A stretch of 7,242 nt of DNA from Actinomycetes bacterium (GTDB lineage: Bacteria; Actinomycetota; Humimicrobiia; Humimicrobiales; Humimicrobiaceae): the NCBI GenBank assembly GCA_030609215.1, contig JAUWCR010000063.1, forward strand, positions 1 to 7,242, in the 5' to 3' direction. Below, piece by piece: positions 1-4,468 of this stretch. Under the pieces are notes generated by a model. That model worked only from the letters and a program-made list of their open reading frames with translations. It searched no databases and had not been told where the DNA came from. The translations under genes and the position numbers were made by a program. How positions within the stretch are numbered: position 1 is the stretch's first letter; every line of letters starts with the position of its first letter.

Positions 1-1
1 G

Positions 2-919
2 GAAGTAAAAAAACTTAATTTTGATGTTGTATATTATAATTGCGTAAGGCAGGACGAGGCAAATATCTATAGTATCCTGGAGGAACCATACTTTTATAAT
101 TACTATAAAGAGATAATAGAAGGCACCAGCAGCTCGAGAGAAGTCTTTTATAAAAACTATTATTTCAATATTTATCCTGCCAGGGATGACAGGCCCTACT
201 TTTTTAATTTTTTCAGGTTCGGACAGATACCTGATATCATAAAATATTTTGGCAAATCCACCCAGCCTTTTGGGGGCGGAGGGTATCTAATACTGATGAT
301 TGCGCTTACAGTTTCGATTATTTTATCGCTTTTTTTTATCCTGCTGCCTCTGCGCATAAAGAAGATAAATATCAGTATAAGAAGAGATTTTAAATATATA
401 ATCTATTTTTTCTGTCTGGGTTTTGGTTTTTTCTTTATAGAGCTGCCCTTTATTCAAAAATTTATTCTGGTATTGGGCAAGCCGGCTTATGCCCTTTCGG
501 TTGTCCTTTTCAGTATCATGCTTTCCGCAGGAGTGGGTAGTTTTATCAGCAGCAGGTTTAAGGTTGATTTGAGATGGGTGGTGGGAGTAATAGTGGCTTA
601 TGTAGCCCTGTTTATATTTACATTTGGGTTTGTAGGGGATTTTATAATCTCAAAAGTACTATGGCAGAGATTTCTATATTCAATCCTTCTTATAACCCCC
701 CTTGGATTTGTAATGGGGATACCCTTTCCTTCAGCTATAGCTAAGGCTAAGCAAAAAAGGAAAGAGATTATTCCATGGCTGTGGGCTATAAACGGCTGTA
801 CTTCAGTAGTGGGATCAATTGCGGCAGTAATAATTTCCATTCATCTTGGGTTTTTTGCAGTAATAGGTATGGCGGCTTTAATTTATATAGCAGCTTTGGT
901 AACTTACAGATATTTTTAG
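2..919 (+). CDS. Spermidine-synthase-like membrane protein, C-terminal part (5' end outside window)
   Basis: Reading frame 2 is open from the left edge to the TAG at 917-919, so this is the 3' part of a longer gene; the ATG at 296 is internal. The first ~65 residues are the end of a Rossmann-type domain and carry PARDDRPYFFNFF, matching the P-x-D-D-R-P-F/Y-F-F signature of spermidine/spermine-synthase-like proteins fused to membrane segments. About six hydrophobic segments follow, with the family's typical patches: an IELPFIQKFILVLGKPAYAL-like stretch near base 440-500, then GIPFPSAIAKAK and WLWAINGCTSVVGS near base 715-810. Known members join a SAM or decarboxylated-SAM binding domain to a multi-pass membrane region; their substrates are mostly unproven, so aminopropyl transfer is not claimed. 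The last residues (about YRYF) and the stop overlap sequence that reads as a PIN toxin in the next frame, so the natural C-terminus was probably trimmed by a deletion. Family assignment is solid; function is uncertain. Confidence 0.85.
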   Translation, partial: EVKKLNFDVVYYNCVRQDEANIYSILEEPYFYNYYKEIIEGTSSSREVFYKNYYFNIYPARDDRPYFFNFFRFGQIPDIIKYFGKSTQPFGGGGYLILMIALTVSIILSLFFILLPLRIKKINISIRRDFKYIIYFFCLGFGFFFIELPFIQKFILVLGKPAYALSVVLFSIMLSAGVGSFISSRFKVDLRWVVGVIVAYVALFIFTFGFVGDFIISKVLWQRFLYSILLITPLGFVMGIPFPSAIAKAKQKRKEIIPWLWAINGCTSVVGSIAAVIISIHLGFFAVIGMAALIYIAALVTYRYF

Positions 920-1131
920 ATAATATATTTGAATTTTGTCACCTTGTTGAAGTTAATGAGAAGATTATTCTTATAAAAGATGATCCTGATGATGACAAGA
1001 TATTGGAATGTGCAATTTCAGCAAAATGTGATCATATAATATCTGGAGATAGACATCTAATAAAATTAGGATCATATAAGAATATTAAAATACTAGAACC
1101 AGCAGATTTTTTATTTTTAATTAGAAAATGA
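904..1131 (+). pseudogene. PIN-domain toxin (COG1569-like), C-terminal half only
   Basis: Frame 1 from about 904 to the TGA at 1129-1131 translates to the second half of a PIN toxin. It shows DPDDDKILECA, then CDHIISGDRHLIKL and KILEPADFL, which match the DPDDNKFLECA...SGDKHLLKL...FL pattern of the 'putative toxin-antitoxin system toxin component, PIN family'. In that family this half carries the later acidic residues (the D of DPDD and the D of SGD); the N-terminal half with the first catalytic Asp is missing. No start codon or ribosome binding site suits it; reading further upstream in this frame passes through the membrane-protein gene out of frame. It is therefore a 5'-truncated leftover, joined to the preceding gene near 895-910. 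The domain is clear; a functional product is unlikely. Confidence 0.8.
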
Positions 1132-1203
1132 TAGAGATTGGGAGTTTCAACTACCATATTCATATATTTTCTGAAGGATAAAATGAGAAGCATGATACTA
1201 TCT

Positions 1204-1236
1204 AGTATATAACTCGGCTTACAGGCTAACTCCAAT
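1204..1236 (+). repeat. 33-bp dispersed repeat, copy 1
   Basis: This copy begins AGTATATAACTCGG and ends CTAACTCCAAT. It matches the copy at 1484-1516, with the 14-base core TATAACTCGGCTTA identical (1208-1221 and 1488-1501). It starts 73 bases after the stop of the first PIN remnant. The left edge overlaps a short palindrome, ATACTA-TC-TAGTAT, at 1195-1208. Confidence 0.65.
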
Positions 1237-1266
1237 AATTTATTAGCCTTTTAGCCTTAAAAATAA

Positions 1267-1490
1267 GAAGTTGTTTATCTAATTGCTAAATTTATCGATA
1301 AGAAAATAGAAATTAGTAATAAAATATCTATTGAATTTTGTTCAGGTTTCTATTAATGAAAAGAAAAGTCTATAGAAAAATAGTCCGGATAATTTAATAA
1401 TTAAGTGGCAGCCTCTTGAAGTAGGGGATTTTATTATTAAATATATCTTATTACAACATCAAACAAATTTTTTAAGCATTTTTAGTTTAT
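1267..1490 (+). pseudogene. Second, heavily decayed PIN-toxin remnant
   Basis: This stretch has no long ORF but reads as a PIN protein over two frames. From 1267 the frame gives EVVYLIAKFIDKKIEI... and then IEFC (1330-1341). One extra base after the Cys codon moves to the frame starting at 1343, which gives QVSINEKKSL, a stop at 1373-1375, then SPDNLIIK...LEVGDFII, ending at TAA 1488-1490. The order EFC / V-x-INEK / PDN / DFII runs parallel to EFCHLVEVNEK / DPDDDK / CDHIIS in the intact-looking remnant at 904-1131. The DNA also aligns: GAATTTTGT occurs at both 931 and 1333, followed by TTAATGA. Net loss is about 120 bases relative to copy 1. The reading rests on visual alignment only, so it is moderately supported. 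Composition is very AT-rich (23/120 G+C at 1261-1380). Confidence 0.5.
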
Positions 1491-1516
1491 AACTCGGCTT
1501 ATATACTAATCTCAAT
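1484..1516 (+). repeat. 33-bp dispersed repeat, copy 2
   Basis: This copy shares the core TATAACTCGGCTTA with 1204-1236, at a spacing of 280 bases. The TAA at 1488-1490 inside it is also the stop of the second PIN remnant. The flanks differ at several positions (for example CTAATCTCAAT versus CTAACTCCAAT), so the copies are old. Confidence 0.65.
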
Positions 1517-1591
1517 CAACAGATAGCATTATATTTATCTCCTCTAATAAATTTCTAAATTCCATAGATTAATCGCTTTGAAATTGTGTAT

Positions 1592-1613
1592 ATATATGTT
1601 ATTGTACATATAT
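1592..1613. promoter_or_regulatory. Inverted repeat upstream of the DUF2958 gene
   Basis: ATATATGT (1592-1599) and ACATATAT (1606-1613) form 8-base perfect arms around a 6-base centre, about 50 bases before the likely start codon at 1661. A weak promoter may overlap it: TTGAAA at 1578-1583 and TATTGT at 1600-1605, 16 bases apart. It could be an operator for a repressor. AT-rich palindromes also arise by chance, so confidence is low. From 1517 to the gene I see nothing else. Confidence 0.35.
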
Positions 1614-1660
1614 GCAAAAACCTGTTTAAAATTAATAATTACTTTTAGAAAGTGATTAAA

Positions 1661-1951
1661 TTGAAATTACTAACTGATGAATTAAAGAAAACGATACCTT
1701 ATCTAAAGGATCAAGAAAAACTTGGATTAAATGCAATTGCTTACGTCAAATTTTTTACCCCTGATTCTAATTGGACTTGGTATGCTACTGAATTTGATAG
1801 TGTTGATACCTTTTTTGGATTAGTGGATGGATTTGAGAAAGAGCTTGGTTATTTCTTTTTATCTGAATTAGAAAGTATAAGAGGTCCTTTTGGTCTAAAA
1901 GTTGAAAGAGATTTGTATTTTAGTCCAATAAGATTAAAAGATCTTTACTAA
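1661..1951 (+). CDS. DUF2958 domain protein
   Basis: The ~96-residue product matches the DUF2958 family almost end to end: KLLT-x-EL near the start, YVKFFTPDSNWTWYATEFD in the middle, then FFGLVDGFEKELGYF, and a C-terminal ESIRGPFGL...ERDLYF. The molecular function of DUF2958 is unknown to me; members are small soluble proteins common on plasmids, conjugative elements and phages. I chose the TTG at 1661 as start because family members begin MKLLT and because AGAAAG (1647-1652) sits 8 bases upstream. The in-frame GTG at 1652 lies inside that ribosome-binding-like sequence and would add three residues. The gene appears intact and is about the usual length. G+C is 41/120 at 1741-1860. It stands alone, with an inverted repeat upstream and the minus-strand cassette converging on it downstream. 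Its presence supports a mobile origin for this stretch. Confidence 0.85.
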   Translation: MKLLTDELKKTIPYLKDQEKLGLNAIAYVKFFTPDSNWTWYATEFDSVDTFFGLVDGFEKELGYFFLSELESIRGPFGLKVERDLYFSPIRLKDLY

Positions 1952-2102
1952 AAGAAATAGAAATATTAGTATTTAAATAAATTAGGAATTTCCACAAAAC
2001 TTGTGATAATCCCTTTTCATGGTTATAATTTCGAGGTTAAAGATGATTATTTTTAATATGAGTACTATAAAATTTTAATTATTACCTATTTTTTTCATTT
2101 TA

Positions 2103-2327
2103 TTAAATTACTCTCCCTTCCTTTTTTGCTTTAGCATCAAGACTGGCTCCAATTGCTGCACCAATAGCTAAACCTATTGGAATACCAAAAGCAATATTAC
2201 CCAGTGGAATACCGAGTGGTAAACCAATGCCTACTCCAAGCGGAAGCCAAAGTGCAATACTAAATCTTTGTTTGTGTTTATCGACTTCTTTGGCAATGTT
2301 CCCACACCAATCATTTTTATCTTCCAC
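2103..2327 (-). CDS. Small glycine-zipper membrane protein
   Basis: This 74-residue protein has a hydrophilic N-terminus (VEDKNDWCGNIAKEVDKHKQ) and then a long hydrophobic stretch rich in G-x-x-x-G spacing (GVGIGLPLGIPLG, FGIPIGLAIGAAIGASL), ending in a basic tail AKAKKEGRVI. That pattern is typical of glycine-zipper proteins that pack as one or two membrane helices. I do not recognise a named family or role. GTG at 2327-2325 is the preferred start because a perfect GGAGG (2337-2333) lies 5 bases upstream; the longer reading from a TTG at 2345 has no such site. It is the last gene of a three-gene minus-strand cassette, 35 bases after the XRE regulator. An ATG at 2352-2350 opens a 7-codon reading that stops just before the GTG; this may be chance or a coupling leader. 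An immunity or stress-type role is possible but unproven. Confidence 0.65.
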   Translation of the reverse strand: MEDKNDWCGNIAKEVDKHKQRFSIALWLPLGVGIGLPLGIPLGNIAFGIPIGLAIGAAIGASLDAKAKKEGRVI

Positions 2328-2362
2328 TTTAGCCTCCAAATTCAATCTTCATATAAATCTCT

Positions 2363-2584
2363 TTACTTTGCCTCATCATTTATTTTAAAAACTTCTTCAG
2401 TTGATTTCTCAAAAACCTTTGCAATCCTGTGGGCTAAAATCAGAGATGGACTATATTGGCCCTGCTCCAGGGCGGCAATGGTCTGTCTTGTACATTTTAC
2501 TTTGTCTGCCAGTTCCTGCTGGGTCATCTCATTATGTTCAAACCGCAGGGACCGTATAGATGTCTTTATCCTGTAGCTACTCAT
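2363..2584 (-). CDS. XRE-family helix-turn-helix transcriptional regulator
   Basis: The 73-residue protein is almost entirely one HTH_3/Cro-CI domain: TQQELADKVKCTRQTIAALE (residues 21-40) is the helix-turn-helix, followed by QGQYSPSLILAHRIAKVFEK and TEEVF, the usual end of the short YozG-like regulators. It should bind DNA as a dimer and probably controls its own cassette. The ATG (2584-2582) overlaps the stop of the upstream membrane-protein gene as ATGA, so the two are translationally coupled. The pairing of a DUF2178-type membrane protein with a compact XRE regulator is a familiar arrangement in bacteria and archaea. The gene is intact and typical in length. Family is certain; the regulated targets are not known. 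Confidence 0.88.
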   Translation of the reverse strand: MSSYRIKTSIRSLRFEHNEMTQQELADKVKCTRQTIAALEQGQYSPSLILAHRIAKVFEKSTEEVFKINDEAK

Positions 2585-3027
2585 AGGATATCGGCTTTTG
2601 ATTTATAAAGTATCAGACTTATTGCTGAATTCGAAATGTATCCAGTAAAAATACAGGTATATCCCAGAAACCACATCCAGCCTGCTGGAACACTATTAGT
2701 TTTATCGTAGAGAGTATAAAGGATGATACAGACAAAGAAAATATATCCCTGTACAATAGCCAGGGTTATCTCACTCGCTTTCCTGCCAATTAATATGTCT
2801 CTTTCATCCCTTTCAATATTATCGGTATTTTTCTTTCTGGTTAAACCCAGCATAGTAAAAAATGAAATGTATCCGGCAGCAAAGATGGAAGCTGAAATTA
2901 TGAATCTGGTATTATCAAGTACCCATGCCCTGGGGCCGCCTCCTATGAAGAATAAAGGAATAAATATTATGGTGACCGTGCCCCATATCAAGAGGGAGCC
3001 TAATGATCGTTTCTGGTTCTTGTTCAT
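2581..3027 (-). CDS. DUF2178-like four-helix membrane protein
   Basis: The 148-residue protein has four hydrophobic segments at about residues 9-28, 41-62, 84-107 and 116-141. Between the second and third lies a charged cytoplasmic-type loop, IERDERDILIGRKASEIT, which resembles the DERD motif of DUF2178-like membrane proteins that sit next to XRE regulators. The biochemical role of this family is unknown; it may be a membrane partner that senses a signal for the regulator, which is inference. The ATG at 3027-3025 is preceded by AAGGA with an 8-base gap, a good ribosome binding site. The stop overlaps the XRE start by four bases. The gene is divergent from the RHH/RelE operon, and the two share the 3028-3185 intergenic region. 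No damage is visible. Confidence 0.7.
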   Translation of the reverse strand: MNKNQKRSLGSLLIWGTVTIIFIPLFFIGGGPRAWVLDNTRFIISASIFAAGYISFFTMLGLTRKKNTDNIERDERDILIGRKASEITLAIVQGYIFFVCIILYTLYDKTNSVPAGWMWFLGYTCIFTGYISNSAISLILYKSKADIL

Positions 3028-3108
3028 AGAGCTAATCCTTTTTTAATTGTGATATTTTTATAGTAATATATATTTAACATCTATATCTTTTTGATTATTG
3101 AAAATTAC

Positions 3109-3150
3109 AACTTTATATAACTTTAGTTAACTTTATATTGACAAAGTTAT
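3109..3150. promoter_or_regulatory. Operator-like repeat block for the RHH/RelE operon
   Basis: Three 10-base units follow one another: AACTTTATAT (3109-3118), AACTTTAGTT (3119-3128) and AACTTTATAT (3129-3138), in phase with one helical turn. An inverted half, AAAGTTAT, follows at 3143-3150; it is the exact complement of ATAACTTT at 3117-3124 and overlaps the -35 box. RHH antitoxins usually bind such short repeated half-sites to repress their own operon. Confidence 0.55.
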
Positions 3151-3165
3151 AATTTTTAGTATATT
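3138..3165 (+). promoter_or_regulatory. Promoter of the RHH/RelE operon
   Basis: A consensus TTGACA at 3138-3143 and TATATT at 3160-3165 are separated by 16 bases. They lie 20 bases upstream of the antitoxin ATG, which is served by AGGAGGT at 3172-3178. The -35 box lies inside the repeat block, as expected for an autorepressed toxin-antitoxin promoter. Confidence 0.6.
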
Positions 3166-3185
3166 TTGGTCAGGAGGTAAGAATT

Positions 3186-3413
3186 ATGGAAAAAACTACA
3201 TTTGCTATAAAGATCAGTAAAGATGTAATAGGGAATTTTAAAACATTCTGTAAAGAACATGGGATTAAATACAGTTTCTTTATAGAAGAGGCGATTAAAG
3301 AAAAACTAAAAGAAGAGGAACTTAAGGAAGATATTTTAGATTTAAAGACTCTTCGCAAAGAGGAAAAGCTGGCTATTCCTTTTGAGGAATATTTGAGGAG
3401 ACGTGGTGTATAA
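3186..3413 (+). CDS. RHH-type antitoxin of a RelE-family pair
   Basis: The 75-residue protein begins KTTFAIKISKDVIGNFKTFC, a beta strand and helix like those of ribbon-helix-helix DNA-binding antitoxins, with the second helix at about YSFFIEEAIKEKLKEEE. The C-terminal third is charged and helical and ends PFEEYLRRRGV, the kind of tail that wraps around a RelE toxin. It should neutralise the downstream toxin and, as a dimer or with the toxin, repress the operon through the repeats at 3109-3150. The start ATG has an excellent AGGAGGT 7 bases upstream. The stop overlaps the toxin gene, so the two are made together. The exact subfamily is not clear to me; fold and role follow from sequence and pairing. 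Confidence 0.75.
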   Translation: MEKTTFAIKISKDVIGNFKTFCKEHGIKYSFFIEEAIKEKLKEEELKEDILDLKTLRKEEKLAIPFEEYLRRRGV

Positions 3414-3660
3414 AATAGAGGTCATGCCTTCGACACAGAGGGATTTGGATAATTTAGAGAAGAAGTTTTTTATTCAGATAAGAGATAAAATAGATTCTTT
3501 GAAGTCTAATCCCCGGCCAGCTAATTGCTTAAAGCTAACTGCTGAAGAAGGCTATCGCCTAAGAAGTGGAAATTATAGGATCCTATATCGCATAGATGAT
3601 AAAAATAAGATTGTCTATATCTACAGAGTAAAACATAGAAAGGAATCATATAGCCACTGA
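3406..3660 (+). CDS. RelE/ParE-family toxin (predicted mRNA interferase)
   Basis: The ~84-residue protein has the full RelE layout: a first strand YKIEVMPSTQRDLDNL, a helix, NPRP before the central strands, and the signature YRLRSGNYRILYRID followed by VKHRKESY at the end. RelE toxins cut mRNA in the ribosomal A site using Arg and a C-terminal Tyr; candidates here are the R residues of YRLRSGNYR, H-R of VKHRK and the final Y. ParE toxins share the fold but poison gyrase; the HRKESY end favours RelE. I prefer the second GTG (3406) because GAGGAG at 3395-3400 is 5 bases away and homologues begin MYKIEV; the GTG at 3403 is only 2 bases from that site. It overlaps the antitoxin gene by 8 bases. 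Length is typical and nothing is broken, so the pair is probably active. Confidence 0.85.
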   Translation: MYKIEVMPSTQRDLDNLEKKFFIQIRDKIDSLKSNPRPANCLKLTAEEGYRLRSGNYRILYRIDDKNKIVYIYRVKHRKESYSH

Positions 3661-3832
3661 AAGATTTTTTCTTCTCCTGGATTGTATTTATTATACTTCT
3701 AACTTTAAGCTTTGCCTTGAAATAGGGTATAATTGTATTAATAAATAAATTACTGGGGTTATATGGATAATGAAATAAGCCTGTATATTACATATACTCC
3801 ATGACAGGGATTTATTGTTCATTTTGTTTAGA

Positions 3833-3860
3833 ATATTTAACTAAATATGTATAATAAGGA
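3833..3860 (+). promoter_or_regulatory. Palindrome, TATAAT box and ribosome binding site before the coiled-coil gene
   Basis: ATATTTA (3833-3839) and TAAATAT (3842-3848) form a perfect palindrome with a 2-base centre. TATAAT follows at 3850-3855 and AAGGA at 3856-3860, five bases before the ATG at 3866. If the TATAAT is a true -10 box the transcript would start almost at the start codon, which conflicts with using the AAGGA, so it may be chance. A second TATAAT at 3728-3733 lacks a clear -35 and precedes a 13-codon reading (3763-3804) that I do not consider a gene. Confidence 0.3.
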
Positions 3861-3865
3861 TTGAT

Positions 3866-4177
3866 ATGGCAGCTTTATGGATAGTATTGATAATACTTGT
3901 TGGTGCAGTTATTGCACTGTTTTTCTATTCAAGAGAAAGGCCTAAGGAGCTTCAAAAAGAAATCGAGAGGCTCAGGAAGTCTATCGTATCCGAGGGCCTT
4001 AATTTTGAGCAGATTGAATACAGGATTGAAAGTTTGAAAGAAGAGATCGCAGGTAAGAGAAAAGAGCTAAGGAAGGGAAATATAAGCGGAAGCGATATTG
4101 AGAAATACCTGGGTGAGATGGAAAAGAAGCTTGACGGCATAATAGCCGAGCTTTTTAGCGGAAAATCTACAAAATAA
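3866..4177 (+). CDS. Membrane-anchored coiled-coil protein, unknown family
   Basis: I do not recognise this 103-residue protein. Residues 3-21 (ALWIVLIILVGAVIALFFY) form one membrane helix near the N-terminus, too plain for a cleaved signal peptide. The rest is strongly charged, with heptad-like leucines and isoleucines: about 27-45 (KELQKEIERLRKSIV), 48-72 (FEQIEYRIESLKEEIAGKRK) and 78-97, so two or three coiled-coil helices should face the cytoplasm. The start has AAGGA five bases upstream. G+C is 50/120 at 4021-4140, like the left-hand chromosomal gene and unlike the PIN-like gene downstream, so this is probably resident rather than newly arrived DNA. It lies 27 bases upstream of the sigma-factor remnant and may once have been co-transcribed with it. 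A scaffold role is only a guess. Confidence 0.7.
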   Translation: MAALWIVLIILVGAVIALFFYSRERPKELQKEIERLRKSIVSEGLNFEQIEYRIESLKEEIAGKRKELRKGNISGSDIEKYLGEMEKKLDGIIAELFSGKSTK

Positions 4178-4204
4178 ACTTCTAATAGATAGACAATAAT
4201 ATAG

Positions 4205-4408
4205 ATGTTTATCCACAAACAGACACTTGAAGACAGGGCGGCAAAAGCAAGGGGTGACAGCACCCTCTCAGGCAGCCTTATCAGGGAGTTTAAACCTTTC
4301 ATTGCAAGTGTTTGCCCAGAAGAGCGTCGGGCGGTATCTCAGATACGGTACAAGCTTTCTGTGGGGCTTCTGGCTTTCAAGGAGGCAATCGATTCATTTA
4401 ATCATGAT
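4205..4408 (+). pseudogene. sigI: SigI-like RNA polymerase sigma factor, N-terminal fragment with frame disruptions
   Basis: The frame starting at ATG 4205 gives LEDRAAKARGDS..., then LIREFKPFIASVC and LSVGLLAFKEAIDSF, matching region 2 of SigI-type sigma-70 factors (GN-x-LI-x-x-YKPFI... and DDE-x-SIGL-x-AFNEAI). Between these, bases 4317-4352 make sense only in another frame, where they read QKSVGRYLRYGT, corresponding to the family's GRY-x-x-x-G just before DDELS. An extra C in the CCC at 4315-4317 plus a small loss near 4350 explains both shifts; the expected DD is missing there. After about 4403 the homology ends: regions 2.4 onward and the whole C-terminal domain (SigI is normally ~240-250 residues) are absent. 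Composition falls from 61/120 G+C (4261-4380) to 27/120 (4501-4620) across this break. The remaining open frame continues to 4468 but cannot be a working sigma factor. Two compensating errors plus truncation argue against a sequencing artefact. Confidence 0.65.
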
Positions 4409-4468
4409 ATGAGCTTGACAATTTTAAGGGACTATTATGAAGATTACTTTAAAGCGAAATTAAAATGA
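4409..4468 (+). other. Short open tail (19 codons) overlapping the PIN-like gene; possible partner-gene remnant
   Basis: After the sigma homology ends, the same frame continues from an ATG at 4409 as MSLTILRDYYEDYFKAKLK and stops at TGA 4466-4468, overlapping the next ATG as ATGA. This AT-rich tail has no sigma-like residues. An ATGA overlap is typical of co-translated gene pairs, so it may be the C-terminal end of a lost upstream partner of the PIN-like gene. That is inference; it could also be a fortuitous open frame. Confidence 0.3.

Noticed and set aside
598..840. Minus-strand ORF of 80 codons within the membrane-protein gene
   Set aside because: It lies opposite a well-supported coding region, shows no domain and has no ribosome binding site; it is a shadow.
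775..903. Upstream part of the frame leading into the PIN half
   Set aside because: It overlaps the conserved end of the membrane protein in another frame and encodes no PIN-like residues; the ATG at 775 is not a real start.
1032..1235. Minus-strand ORF opposite the PIN remnant and first repeat
   Set aside because: The opposite strand has clear PIN homology and this translation resembles nothing.
1132..1660. CRISPR array or tRNA in the AT-rich intergenic stretch
   Set aside because: The 33-bp repeat occurs only twice with 247 unrelated bases between copies and divergent flanks, and no cloverleaf or T-loop sequence is visible.
1993..2005. CACAA-AAC-TTGTG hairpin downstream of the DUF2958 gene as a terminator
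   Set aside because: The stem is only five pairs and no run of T follows directly; I see no other terminator in 1952-2102.
2268..3046. Plus-strand ORFs opposite the minus-strand cassette
   Set aside because: They are shadows of the three minus-strand genes, which have family motifs, ribosome binding sites and an ATGA overlap.
3763..3804. 13-codon reading frame MDNEISLYITYTP
   Set aside because: Too short, with only a poor GGGG before it; it may be the 5' scrap of a lost gene but cannot be supported.
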